Part shown: one piece after another, positions 48,247 to 59,500 of the stretch
Layout of the letters: the number at the start of each line of letters is the position of its first letter
Numbering within the stretch: position 1 is the first letter of the stretch
Origin: Agarophyton chilense
Lineage: Eukaryota > Rhodophyta > Florideophyceae > Gracilariales > Gracilariaceae
DNA length: 64,000 bases
Assembly: GCA_030374765.1 (NCBI GenBank)
Contig: JARGXX010000030.1
Coordinates: forward strand, 1-64,000
Direction: 5' to 3'
Position numbers and translations under genes: made by a program
The notes under the pieces: generated by a model
Database searches by the model: none
Told to the model about the DNA's origin: nothing
What the model saw: the letters and a program-made list of their open reading frames with translations, nothing else

Positions 48247-48792
48247 TCAGACACCCAACTCGCATATCGTCCGCCTGTAGTCTACTGCGTTTCCAGTGTC
48301 ATGTGCGCAGCCATCCAATAGTATGGCATCCATTCCTTCCTCCTTTAAAACTGAAGACATTGTAGGACTCAATTGTATCTCTCCTTTCACGCTATTGTCA
48401 GCTTCAACATCTTCACGCAGTAGTTTCAACAGAAGCGGGGCGAACGCACAAGGTCCGAGCACAATGCTACACACATTGTGAAAACTTGGTGATTTTGCCT
48501 CTTCTGCGTCCGGCTTCTCCACTAACTCTCTGATTGCTACGCGCTCTCCATTTGGCTGTAGTTCTTCCGCCGCCTTCACTACCCCATATGCACCAGCTTC
48601 ATAAGTGGCTACTTGAGAGATGCCGATGACAGACCTGGAAGGGTTTCTGTTGTACGCCTCTATGACTTGTTGCACACAAGGTTTTTTTATTAATGAATCC
48701 GAATCAAAGGCCACGTCGCCTAGAATAACCCAAACGGTTCGCCGCCGATAAGATACATTTTGGCTCATGCAGTCAAGAAAAAGCCATTTCAT
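48247..48792 (-). CDS. GalU-like nucleotidyltransferase, C-terminal part, copy 2
   Basis: Identical to 42,660-43,205: same GD, EKPD, GEIQLS and HDTGN motifs and the same missing N-terminal nucleotide loop. Upstream it joins gene X copy 3, which is broken, so this copy has no intact X frame in front of it. Confidence 0.6.
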   Translation of the reverse strand: MKWLFLDCMSQNVSYRRRTVWVILGDVAFDSDSLIKKPCVQQVIEAYNRNPSRSVIGISQVATYEAGAYGVVKAAEELQPNGERVAIRELVEKPDAEEAKSPSFHNVCSIVLGPCAFAPLLLKLLREDVEADNSVKGEIQLSPTMSSVLKEEGMDAILLDGCAHDTGNAVDYRRTICELGV

Positions 48793-49594
48793 TCATAAAC
48801 TTCTCAACATCAACAGCATGCTTGGTAATGTCTTTCCCCAGCCCTGCATGTACGCATTCGTCTATTGAATTTAAACCTGCACAACCAAGACGATTCCGGT
48901 TCTTGCGAGAAACAAGAGAAGCCGGCGCACGAAAAGGGCACCGGTCTTCCAATCTGCCGAACATTCCAAGATCACGCTTCAAAGCTCTGTGGCCCATCGA
49001 AGGTGAGTATGCCTTCCCCAATTTCGCGCCATGCTCCTCTCTCGCATTTGCACGATGAAAATCCCTAGCATCAATCCCAAGCCCAGAACCGGCCTGCGTC
49101 GTCCTTTTGCGCTCGAGAATGATTGACTTCAACCTCTTCGACGTTCGACGCAGCAGATTGCGCAATGAGTTTATCCATTAGGCGTATCTACGTTGTCCGC
49201 CTTTCCACGCGAGAACCTCATTAATGATGCCTTTTTTGTTTTGGTTCCTCTCTCTACCGGCTTCTTCATTTCCAGTACTAATCCCTTCGTTCTTTCCATT
49301 GCGATAAGTTTCATGACGAGGTTCTAAGAATGACACACCTATGCTTTCTTTAGAGTTGTGAGGTAGAGAATGAGGCCAGAGAGTCAATGTCGCATGTGGA
49401 GTCTTCGGAAGTTGCGCCTGACAGATTTGTCCGAAAGCGAAGTTCAGAAGGGTAAGTTCTGCTGGATCCTTCTGATATAATCTTTTGCAACATTCCAGTA
49501 CTTTCGTTTGCGGCGGGTTGTAGAAAATGATTCCTTATGTTGTTTAGAACGGGGTTAAACTGAAGGGCACTCCTCCTAGCGGGAGATGGAAGCC
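48773..49594 (-). pseudogene. Gene X copy 3, diverged and broken
   Basis: The 3' part (48,773-49,165) is identical to copy 2 because it lies in the tandem unit. Beyond 49,176 the homology goes on at roughly 93-95% identity in a different frame (49,178-49,387: RHETYRNGKNEGIS), then in another piece (49,350-49,598: NPVLNNIRNHFLQPAANEST). It stops abruptly at 49,594, where the inverted copy starts, so the 5' end and promoter are missing. Frameshifts near 49,180 and 49,380 break it. It is most likely the older paralog whose pairing with copy 1 produced the tandem duplication. Confidence 0.7.
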
Positions 49595-49738
49595 TCAAAC
49601 ACTTTGAAAGGAAATCAAGGAGAAGGGAAGGTTTCTGTTAAATTGCCGTGTTACACTGCTGATGTACTGATGGGCCCATGTGATGGATAAGAATCCCTTT
49701 CACAAGATTGCGCTGAGGCGTACGACTTGTTTGATTGT

Positions 49739-50322
49739 TCAACGCTTATCGCCTTGCAGTTCTTGAAGATGAACATTGGCAGCCCTTTGGGTTTCTCTCA
49801 GTTTCTCGATTTGCGGTATCTTCCTCTTTTCATTCTCAACCACCTTCTTCAAATGGATCGAAATGCATTCCAGCATATAGTTTGCACACTTGGTTATCTC
49901 ATTGTGCATGTTTCCCACAATGAGGCAGATCCTCTGCTCATGGCCCTCCAGTCTGGCCAACGCATCCATAAGATCAGCATCTATTGGGCGACTGTTACTG
50001 TCGAACACGAGAATTGGGCCGTTGTGATCCAAGTCAGAGGAGTCGTTTCGGCGAGAGTCAACCCTTCGCGTGTCAATGCGTCGAGACTCAGACATGCGCC
50101 TACCAGAAATTCTTCTCGTCTTCGAGCGTCCCTTGGAGATTGAGCTAGGCGTCTGTTTGTTTGAATTAAGACGTGTCGTCAGAAAACATGTGAAGCGTGA
50201 AAGGAGTGATATTTTCTTACCGAGCAGCGAGCAAATAGAGGTTTGGACGGTGGCGGAATAGGTTTAGCGCTCTCTGGGATTGACATATTAGCAGTCCTTC
50301 GGGCGGTGTTTTGATTATCCAT
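49739..50322 (-). CDS. Gene Y copy 3 (inverted)
   Basis: Exon 1 is 50,322-50,221 and exon 2 is 50,152-49,739, with the same GTAAGA...ACAG intron. The 171-residue product differs from copies 1 and 2 by Gly to Asp near the C-terminus (LQGDKR). The open frame and splice sites are kept despite divergence elsewhere, which suggests selection or little time. The 3' end lies only ~145 bases from the inversion joint at 49,594. Confidence 0.75.
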
Positions 50323-51069
50323 GTTGAACCACAGGTCGATTGGAGGTAGAGAAAATCGAACCACCGTGGTGGCAAGCCATAAAGGAATGAACAGAGGCCT
50401 TTCTGCTTTTCATAATAACGCGAGACAAAACGCAAGAGCAATTTGCTTCGCTTGGGTAACATTCCACTGAGGCCATAATACTTGGAAGTTTGGGTTACAC
50501 AACTTGCAAAACGCTCATCTTTCGATTCGATGCGTTCGAGGAGAGGACGACTGTGCGAAGCGAAACTCAACAGCGAGGTATGCAGAGAGCAGGATAAGCA
50601 AGACTCCAAACTTAGAAAGAAACTATTTTTGAGCGGCGATGCGCTCAGTTGGTTGCCTTCCTCTCCTCAATGTTGACTTAATGCAAGCCACAGTTCATAC
50701 GCTTGCCAAGTACACCATTCAGCTCACTGACAGTATCGACACCAGTGTTCACCGAACTGAGGTTACCTTCAGCTTATGGTTGCGCGCCTCTTTCCACCTC
50801 TAAAGATCCCAAATGGACAACAGGAGCAACACCAATGTTGCTTACGTAGGTAGACCAGAAGCTCAAAAATCCTCGAAGATCTGAATTACACGTAATGGCG
50901 AACGTGCATTGAACTAGTGTAATATCCTTTCCAACTCTTCAAAGAATCATTGTTGAGAGTTGAGACACAATGACGTGGTCAGGAACACTTCTCAGATTCA
51001 AATGCAACCTGCTTCATCTCGTTTCTTTGTAGCTGTTGAATCTCTTCAGTGGACTCCTCGTTCACACCG

Positions 51070-51078
51070 TATAAATAC
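51070..51078 (+). promoter_or_regulatory. TATA box of gene X copy 4
   Basis: TATAAATAC, about 130 bases before the ATG at 51,207. Conserved from copies 1 and 2. Confidence 0.55.
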
Positions 51079-51206
51079 TCGTTGATCCCTGCCCACCTTC
51101 CTCGACCTCGGGCGTGGTCAGTGTGCTAGACCTCTCCGCAGCCTCGACAAGTACTCTCTTCATTCAACACCGCTCCGCTCCGTCTTCACAAACAATCCTT
51201 ATTTCG

Positions 51207-51875
51207 ATGGAAATCTTCAGACGGTATCCGGTAGATCGCCAGAACGGCTCGGCCGAAACGGTAAACGGCTTTGGCGCTGCAGTGCTTCCATCTCCCGCTA
51301 GGAGGAGTGCCCTTCAGTTTAACCCCTTTCTAAACAACAAAAGGAATCATCTTCTACAATCCGCCGCAAACGAAAGTGCTGGAATGTTCCACAAGATTCT
51401 ATCAGAAGGATCCAGCAGAACTTACCCTTCTGAACTTCGCTTTCGGACAAATCTGTCAGGCGCAACTTCCGAAGACTCCACATGCGACCCTGACTCTCTG
51501 GCCTCATTCTCTAGCGAGTTTCACAACTCTAAAGAAAGCATAGATGTGCCATTCTTAGAACCCCGTCATGAAACTTATTGCGATGGAAAGAACGAAGGGA
51601 TTAGTACTGCAAATGAGGAAGCCGGTAGACCGAAAACAAAAACAAAAAAGGCACCAGTAATGGGGTTCTCGCGTGGAAAGTCGGATAACGCAGATGCACC
51701 TGAACGGATAAACTCATTCCGCAATCTCCTGCGTCGAACGTCAAAGAGGTTGAAGTCGAGAATCTTCGAGCGCAAGAGGTCGACGGAGGCCGGTGCTGGG
51801 CGTGGGGTTGATGCCAGAGATTTTCATCGTTCAAATGCGAGAGAGGAGCATGAGGCGAAATTGACGAGGCAGTGA
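51207..51875 (+). CDS. Gene X copy 4 (inverted copy)
   Basis: 222 residues from MEIFRRYPVDRQNG. About 93-95% identical to copies 1 and 2 (for example PETYCDG-like and GRPKTKTKKAPVMGF changes). It has the copy-1 type ending KSRIFERKRSTEAGAGRG, continues DARDFHRSNAREEH and ends EAKLTRQ. It lacks the GalU-like C-terminal segment of copy 2. Past the stop, a weak likeness to copy 2 (MDHRCTL against MGHRALK) shows the longer version is ancestral. The intact frame, TATA box and divergent neighbour Y copy 3 make this the best candidate for a working short X. Confidence 0.55.
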   Translation: MEIFRRYPVDRQNGSAETVNGFGAAVLPSPARRSALQFNPFLNNKRNHLLQSAANESAGMFHKILSEGSSRTYPSELRFRTNLSGATSEDSTCDPDSLASFSSEFHNSKESIDVPFLEPRHETYCDGKNEGISTANEEAGRPKTKTKKAPVMGFSRGKSDNADAPERINSFRNLLRRTSKRLKSRIFERKRSTEAGAGRGVDARDFHRSNAREEHEAKLTRQ

Positions 51876-51890
51876 TCGACTGCGATGGAC

Positions 51891-52467
51891 CATAGATGCA
51901 CCTTAAGTATGGAGAGGGAGCGAACAGGGAGTTGTGTCTTGGTGTAGAACGTATCAAAGAGAGGCAGAAAATGCAAGTTGTGTTCCGTCGTATCGATCAG
52001 GAAAATATAGAGAGCACACTGTTTCGTGGTCATTGTAGTTTCATGGATGATTCTGAAGGCATTATTTGAAATGCAGTCTCCCGCCATTCTGGGAGAGCGC
52101 TGACAATGAGCCGACAGTTGCATTCACCCGTGAAATGCACTGCAGCGTTTATACATAGCGCCAGCTCGTATTTTATAAATTATTAAAAATACGGCTCGGA
52201 AAGCGTGAGAGAGAGACGGAACGAACCTCTCTTGCTTCGCTTGTCCGGGTGAGTGACCCCACCGCTGGCGAACCGAGCAGTTTACTCGTACAGGACAAAT
52301 AGAAGGAAGGCTCAAGGCGAAAATACCCGGCGTAAATGAGGTATGAAAAAGATTGATTTCTAACCAATAAACAGCAAAGATCCAACTCCAAAGCAGATCC
52401 CACGCGCCGTGGTAACTCATTAATATTTTCGACCTGGTTTTCCGTCAGCAAATCATATCATAAAGTA
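51891..52467. other. Stretch without a gene
   Basis: No coding domain is visible on either strand; short antisense frames to X copy 4 spill into it. It ends at the probable inverted repeat of the pogo-like transposon. Confidence 0.4.
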
Positions 52468-54689
52468 CCAAAAGATGGGTCATTTTCAAAGATTTAAATT
52501 CTTTTTTGGTTAATATTGACTACATATCTTCAAACGCTTCCTATGGAACCTTTGAAACATCGGGATATAGCTAGAGGTTTTCGAACGAGAATTTGGTGCT
52601 CTTTAGGCTTCATTAACGGCTTACAAAGGTGCTATTTGATATCCCTAAAGGTCTCAAGAAAAGACATAATGTGGGCCAAACGCACCGTGTTAAGGCGCCG
52701 AAAAACTATCATTTTCAAGGAGTGCCTTCAGTAACCGTATTTCCCAAACGAGCCCGTAGTCTTGCTGCATCGCGGCGCGCAGCTCTGGTCGCTGCCAACG
52801 TTAAGGCTCGTCTACCGCGCGAAGCAAGCCAAACCTCGTGAGCTCGCTTGTCCATCTCGGCTTGAAGGCCCCGACGTTGGCGGTCCGCCATTTCAAGCTG
52901 CTTTTCAATGCACCTCTTTTCTGCCAAAGCAGCGCGATCATTCTTTTCCTTTTCCGCGCGTGCACGTTCCTGTTCGCGCTTCTCCAACGCCGTAAGCACA
53001 CCATTCCCAGTCAACAACAACCCACCTGTTGTGTTCAATGTCCCGTTCACTAACACATCGCTATCACTGCGTAACATATTAAGGGACGTGGTGAATGAGT
53101 GAACTAGTTGATTGTATGTCGTAAACGCGGCACATTCACTGGGTGCACTCTGTAGGTTATTAATGTCGGTGGTTTTGATAACTTTTGGATTCACCCCTCC
53201 CGTTGACGACTCCTATAATCTAAAGGCCTTAAAACCGCTTATGATGTTTTGAAACGTAACAGCTCGATTGTACGCGTTTGTTAACAGCTCACATATTGTG
53301 TACACATCGTTTTTGAAACATTCGTTGACAAAGAGCGTGCGGCGGTTGAGTGCATTACGGAACGCTGTTTTAAACGGGGAGAAGACCGAAAAGTCCAGAT
53401 TTTGCGTGCGGTGGCTTGTGTGCGAGGGCAAGGCAACCACAACAATACGATTGTCCTTGAACAAACGAAAAACCTTGAACGTACAGTGTGCTCCATACCC
53501 ATCCAACGCAAGGAAAATGTTCCTATATCTCTCTCGCAGACGTGTGGTCTCTTGAACAAACTTATTCCCCCACTCTAGAAATATCTGGCTATCAACACCG
53601 GCCTTCTCTCGATACACGCAATATGCGTTTGGTGGCAGGAAGGTGGACGGTGTCTCTACAGTTCCGTCTGCCTTCCTTCGATATTTTGCTTGCTTTCCAG
53701 GTAGCACGACGAGCGGGCTCCATGCACGACCATCAGCGGATACGACTGGCATGATGGTAACGTGCTGCGCGTTTGAAGTCCATTTGAGTTCGACAGAATT
53801 ACTACGGCCTGTTGCATCAAACAACGCCTTCGCCCAGCATCGAGCTGCAGTGCGAGTAGAGAAACCGCTCTCATCGATGTTGAAGATCTGTTCAGGGGAT
53901 TCTATTTTGAATTCCTTATAAACTTGCGTGAGACGTGCATAGTGTTTCGCAAGATTGTTCGCGGACATGGCCATCTGTCGTGGTTTTTCTAATTGAGATC
54001 TTCGCTTCAAGGATACATCCGGGTGTCGTCGAAGAAAGTTACGAACAAAACCATCACCTGGTTTGAAGTTGATGAAGGGCAATGATTGTATACGTTGAGG
54101 TGGCAGCGAGTGTACAAAATGTTGTACAAGATCCTTGAAGCAGTTGCGTGAAAGAGGTGTTCCCTGATGCGAAAACGACAGGACGGACTGCTTGATAAGT
54201 TTCTCTTCTGTTTCTGAGAAGAGTGGTTTACGCCCTCTGCGTTTAGATGTGGCCGAGCCACTTTGCGTGCAGTGTTTGTGCTGCAAGGTAGAGTAGGGTA
54301 CATTGTGTTTTCGAGCACATTTTCTTATGGATGTTGTTGAGCTCCGGAGGTCAAGTAAGGCGTGATGCAAGTTTTGTCGGGGAACGCCTTGCTTCAGTGC
54401 GAAAAAGCGTTTGTGTGTCATTCGGGCTACTGAACAAAAGTACTGCCGATTCAAGAGAGTTTTGGAGTCACGAGTGCTGTTTGCAGCCTGGGAAAAGGCC
54501 GCAGCAGACGAAATGGTGGTTATCCATGTGAAAAAGCGCGCCGATTCTGATGGTGTCATTGGAATTCGAATGTTATGAGCCGTTTCTAACGTAGAGTAGT
54601 TATGATATCGAAGAGTTTCATATTCTGCGAAAATGTGGCGAAATATAATCACCAAAGCGACCCTATTTGGTCTACTGACCCTACTTTGG
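52468..54689 (-). mobile_element. pogo-like DNA transposon, 2.2 kb
   Basis: The ends CCAAAAGATGGGTCA (52,468-52,482) and, inverted, CCAAAGTAGGGTCA (54,689-54,676) match with small differences. They are flanked by TA on the left and TG on the right, close to the TA duplication of Tc1/mariner. The interior holds one transposase on the - strand. The size and content fit an autonomous pogo-type element of modest age. Confidence 0.55.
52715..54559 (-). pseudogene. pogo-like transposase with coiled-coil C-terminus, one in-frame stop
   Basis: The start chosen is the ATG at 54,559 (MTPSESARFF), inside the inverted repeats; the open frame reaches 54,712 but crosses the repeat. The N-terminal part holds two helix-turn-helix-like segments (LRSSTTSIRKCARKHNVPYS, then GRKPLFSETEEKLI), as in CENP-B-type binding domains. 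The catalytic triad appears as FNIDESGFS, LALDGYGAH and QNLDFSVFSPFK (DDD), as in the DDE_1 family. A TAG at 53,213-53,215 follows FKAFRL. The same frame then continues for 165 residues with a Lys/Glu/Arg-rich helical tail (EKREQERARAEKEKND). The three catalytic Asp are present, so only the stop and any unseen damage would prevent function. Alternatively the tail is lost or made by readthrough. Confidence 0.8.
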
Positions 54690-54919
54690 TGCACCGGATG
54701 ATACCCTCTCATCTATATATTTCTCCAATAAAAATTTTGTTATTGATGCTTTCCGGTTTACAAAACATCTGTAAGTTGATACCTTGTAAAGTGTTCCCCC
54801 GCACATACAGCGCACTGATGTTCCACGTACACAACACGGTATCCATTGCGCATATGTCCTACAAATCATTCTCCTTCGTAGTTTTAGACCTTTTAAAGGT
54901 TCTTTAAACCTTTCAAACT

Positions 54920-55683
54920 ATGCCGAAGGGTAAACAACTTACCAGAACAGAAGTCGCCCAAATAATTGCACTTCATGGAGCCAATATGTCCCTACAAAGC
55001 ATAGCAACTCAGGTAAATCACTCCAAAACAACTGTACACCAATGCCTGAAGCGCCAAAGCGTAGGTGTCACGATGAAAAGAAGTCGAAGGCCGCTAAAAC
55101 TCACACCGCATGATGTCCGTCACAAAAAGATGCTGCTTTCTAAGCAATACTGCTTCTTTAAAGTCCTCAAAAATAATCTCAATCTCGACGTCTCTGGTTC
55201 TACTTTGACAAGGTCTATCCATCGCTTGAACAACTTCGAGTACAAGAAGAAAAATCGGCACCCTCAATAACCTAACAGCATCGAATTGCGCGTATCGAAT
55301 GGGCCATGCGATACAATCGATTTTATCCTCACGAATGGAATATGGTTGTATGGTCCGACGAGAAAAAAAATACACAGTGACGGACCAGATGGTTGGAATT
55401 ATTACTGGCATGATTTACGTCATCGTGAACAAGTGTTTTCTAAGAGGAAGAATTGAGGTTTTATTTGATAGTTTGGGCATTTTTTTATCGTTATGGAAAA
55501 GGACCTTTGGTTTTTATTGATGGAAATATTAATTCGGGGCGATATGTAGAAATGCTGAAGTCCAACTTTCTACTGTGGGTGGACTAATACTATGGGGAGG
55601 AGCTTATATTTCAGCAAGACAATGCCCCCATTCAAGTATCTGGGGACTCTAAGGCTTGGTTTAATGAAGAAAATGAAGAGCAA
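54920..55683 (+). pseudogene. Tc1/mariner transposase fragment
   Basis: The N-terminal helix-turn-helix part is open from 54,920 (MPKGKQLTRTEVAQIIALHG ... SKTTVHQCLKR). Further on, in shifted frames, come the first catalytic region (VVWSDEKK near 55.34 kb), DGPDGWNYYWHD, and the second catalytic Asp (FQQDNAPI near 55.62 kb). The third catalytic region and the 3' end are missing: the homology stops near 55,683, shortly before the chromovirus. Several frameshifts and stops are present. The frame KRQSVGVTMKRSRRP shows the basic hinge typical of Tc1 types. Confidence 0.75.
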
Positions 55684-55689
55684 CGCCCT

Positions 55690-55868
55690 CCAGGGAGGTT
55701 TTTGGGGACTTAAGTTTTTCCGGAGCCTCCGGCGTGCAACCTCGTTATGAGTAGGAGTAATCTGTTTTCACGGCGATGGCCGGAACGCCGGTGATGCACT
55801 GGCGGGACCGGGTGCCTTACACGTGGCCGCAGCGCCCTCGCGACACGTGGCCGCCAGATTGGCCCCTT
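55690..55868. other. Short unassigned stretch before the chromovirus LTR
   Basis: GC-rich sequence with no recognisable domain lies between the mariner fragment and the proposed LTR start. If the LTR starts earlier than I placed it, this belongs to the LTR. Confidence 0.3.
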
Positions 55869-56535
55869 TGTAGACGGACATTTAGCTATTTAGGATAGAC
55901 TTTATTTATTCTATTCTACGGTGACTACAGTACTTAGGCCGCCGGCCTCGCGGCCGCCGGTCCAGTAAAGTCTCCCGAACAACGGTGATCTTGGTCTTCC
56001 AGATCTTGGCTCTGGGTCGAACCGCCTGCGCGGATATACAACTCCTTACGGAGGGATTTCCTGTGGTGCACGGCTTCCCAACCCCCTTGGACGTTCAAGC
56101 AGCCTTCGTGTGTTGGGTATCCATTCCCACTTTCGTGGGTCCGCCCGTGTATACGGTTTGCTACACCCGGCAGTGCCGGCTATTCCCGAGTCCCCTCTTG
56201 CGACTCGTGGTCAACCTCGCCCTCTTGCCTCCGTTCCCATTTTCCTTCCCTTTTCCTCCCCTTCATTGGGCAATTCCCGCTCTTGCGGCTCGCACTGACA
56301 CCTGTCGTGCTGGCCACTCTCGTGGGTTTTGCCTGCTCAGAGGATACGCAAGCACCGCTTCGGCGGATATTCTCGGCTTCTTTCAGCCTCCCTGCGCCCG
56401 TCGCGACGGTTCGGCTCCGGCTTACACCCGGCATTGCGCGCCGATCCCTGGGAGGGCTCTACCGCGCCGGTTACCTCGTGAGAGGAAGATCCGGACGTCT
56501 TCGTAGGTTTTCCCCCTTGGGGGCATTGTCCTACA
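55869..56535 (+). repeat. 5' LTR of the chromovirus
   Basis: It starts TGTAGACGGACA and ends TGTCCTACA, giving inverted ends TGTAG/CTACA, three bases before the primer-binding site. A TTTATTTATT stretch near 55.91 kb could serve as a TATA element. The start is inferred from the matching ends and from likeness to 4,892; the partner LTR is outside the window. Confidence 0.55.
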
Positions 56536-56538
56536 AAT

Positions 56539-56556
56539 TGGTCTCCCGACTTAGAA
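56539..56556 (+). other. Primer-binding site of the chromovirus
   Basis: TGGTCTCCCGACTTAGAA, one base different from 20,036-20,053. It would pair with a tRNA whose 3' end reads TTCTAAGTCGGGAGACCA. Confidence 0.65.
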
Positions 56557-59500
56557 GTCAAGACCGCTTGTGTCCTCTCTGAGGTTGTTTTCCGTTTAAC
56601 GGGTTTTCTCCGGTCTCACCGGTTTGCTTTCTATTCTTCCGTCGAGACGGTGTGGCCAATGCCAAGGAAACCGCCTAGCATGGAGCCTCCTGCAACACGC
56701 AGCCGTTCCCGCCAAAGCGGTGATGCCAGGGGCACTGATGTTCCACAGGCCCTGGCTCCAACACCGGATTCCCGGGAGATACCGGTCACCGGCACTGAAG
56801 ACCCGCAGCCCGATTCCGGGTTAACGACCATCGCAACGGTGGTTTCTCCGCCTCCGCGGTTGGTCGACCAAGCGCGGATTGTACGCTTGGAAGAGCAGCT
56901 CCGCTCCCTGCGGGCTGCTCACAATACCCTCTCGAGGGAGTTCACCTCTTTACAAGGAAGCCTCGCTAACCCCCCTCCAAGTGAGTTAGCCGAGGATATC
57001 CGCGTATTGCGGTCGGACGTCAATACAATACTCGAGTGTTTTGGCGCTCCGTCTTCCTTCGCAGAAGGTATGGAGAATCGCTTCGAGCGTCTCCGAAGCC
57101 GACTTGAGTCGGTCGAGAGGACGTTAACCTCGCCCGCGAACGCGGCTAGACCGGTTGTCTCTCATCGAGAGACCCAGTCGCGGAACCGGAAGAGCCGGAA
57201 GAACCGGGATTCTAACCGTAAGCACGGACACCCGTCCGACTCATCATCTGAGTCGGACGGTAAACCGAGTGACTCGGAGAGTTCCGATTCGTCGGTGAGC
57301 GATGACCCACAGGATCGTTATGGGCGCTCTTCCCGCTCAAAGCGGTCCTCTGCCACCTACGGGGCCATCCGGTCGCGCCCCAAGGGTCGGCGACATCCGG
57401 GCCTCAAACCTTTGAAGCCCACCAACCCTCTGTACAGGACACTCCTGTCTTACCGGTATTACCGCATAGAAGATTCCTCTTTAGGTCGGACACCGCGTGA
57501 CACGGGTAAAGTGAAAGACTGCATCAAGCGGATGCAGCTTTCACTTCGTAACCAGTCGGTTACTGGGGATGATCCAATTCTGGTCTTGGATTTCCTACAC
57601 CGCTTTGTAGCGGAAGCCGATATACTCGGAATGAACGAAGGACAAGCCTACGTGGCGCTACCCTACTTTCTACGGGGTGTCGCTGAAGATCAGTTTTTGT
57701 CGGTTCGGGGCTCGTCGCGAGCCTCCGAAGGAGGTGTGACCTGCTGGCCCGAGGCCGTGCAGTACCTCCTGCGTTCCTACGCAACCAACTCCGCAATACA
57801 AGCGGCAATACTCGCTTTGCGAGACACTCGACAACGCTCCGGCGAGCTCGAGACCGATTACTCGGTACGCCTGAATAAGGCTTTCCACCGCTGTGGTAAT
57901 GTATACCCCGCTGGGGAACGCTGTACGATGTTCATTGATGGCTTGGATGCAGCCATCAAGACTCTTGTCGCCCGTTACAGGGAACAAGAGCCGAAGGTGA
58001 CCTACCTTGAACTCGTACAGTTTGCCCGCGCAGAGGAAGATGCACTACATGCACGCAATCCGGGAACCCGGTCGAAGGCCGCTAAAGGATTGCTGCTTGA
58101 GTCGGACTCTTCTTCACCGTCATTTGCGACGGATGGCATCCCCAAACAGGGTTATGAAAAATGAATGTCATCCATCACGATGGTTTATCTATTCCGACAA
58201 CGGAATTACCGTCTACGACGGATGGCTCGGTTGACTCAACCGCAAGGGACACGAAGAACGGGCAGGTCTTTTATCTTAATGACCGCCGCACTCCGGCCCC
58301 CCGTATGCCGTACTCGAACGAAATGACACGAAGTCAGCGCCCTGGATGGGTTGGAAACCGGGAACCTGGAAGATACACCGATGCTCGGAATGCCGTACCG
58401 CGAAACGCGGGAGTGACGTTGGTGTGCCACTTGTGCTACGATCGCGGGCACACTTCCCCGCAATGCTTTTTATCGCTACGCGATATGGCGCGAGTGGTGG
58501 ATAATTACGAAGCCCTCTCCCCGCAGGAGAAGGGCTCCGTGCCACTCACGTCATACTTCCGCGCGAAGACGGACTTCCCCAACGCATTGGCTCACACTCC
58601 GAATTCTCGGTACAAACCGGCTCAGGCGGCACGCGCCGCACCAGCGCCAAACCACGCTGGTAGATCTCAACCCGCTCCTGCGGTAGCTACCGTGCAACGG
58701 AATCATGCACTCGTTGCCGAGGAAGTCTGGCCTTCGCCCGACCAGGACCCTGTACAGGGAAAAGAATAGAGGGAGTCTCCCCTTCGGGAGAGGCGTCTTC
58801 AGAGTTGAGGCTGACGACGCCCGAGGCGCCGATGCCTCGCTCCCCGGTGAAAATCCTGACAAGGAAGGACACCGCAGACGCGGACTCTAAACACCTCGGT
58901 GTTTTGCGTCGACCGTGGATACGTATTAGAAATAACCGGATCCCGGATAGAGTCTTGGTAATGGCCAAGCGTGACTACAAGGTTTACGCTGACCTTGGTC
59001 TGCACACGCAGTTTATGGTGAGATATCTCACTGTCCTGGATACAGGTGCTGGGCCGAACTTTATTGTGGAATCGGTTTTACCCCCGCCATTGCGGTCACT
59101 CATCCGTTCTGAAACGGTACCCGACGTCTCAGACGCCAATAACAACCCGTTGAAAACGGTTGGTGTGATTGACCTGGTCGTCAGGCTAGGGCGGATGGTG
59201 GTTAAACTAACTTTTATTGTGTGCCACTCGCTGGCCGCGCCAATTATACTGGGATGTGACTACTGCGACAGGTTTGTCGACTCCATCCGCCCACGCCTTA
59301 AGCAGGTGGAACTTGAGGACGGATCGACCGTCCCCATTGATCGTGAATCGCTGAAGCGGGCATCGAGGAAACACGTTCCTCTACCTGCTGCGCAGGAACC
59401 CACACTGGCGAACCGGGATTCTACGAAGCTACGCGTTGCCTCGTCAGTCACCATACCCCCGGAGAGCCAGGTTATGGTTTCGGTCAATTCCCGTCAACAC

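Larger units (their letters stand above)
43577..49163 (+). repeat. Tandem duplication unit B (5,587 bp)
   Basis: Direct copy of 37,990-43,576. Past 49,176 the sequence continues into an older, diverged remnant of gene X rather than a third unit. Confidence 0.9.
49595..51890 (-). repeat. Inverted partial copy of the cluster (Y and X)
   Basis: Reverse complement of about 37.83-40.11 kb; positions in the two copies add up to 89,708 with no length change across gene Y and the 5' part of X. It differs at scattered bases (for example one residue near the C-terminus of Y and several percent in X). It is therefore older than the tandem duplication. Confidence 0.9.
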
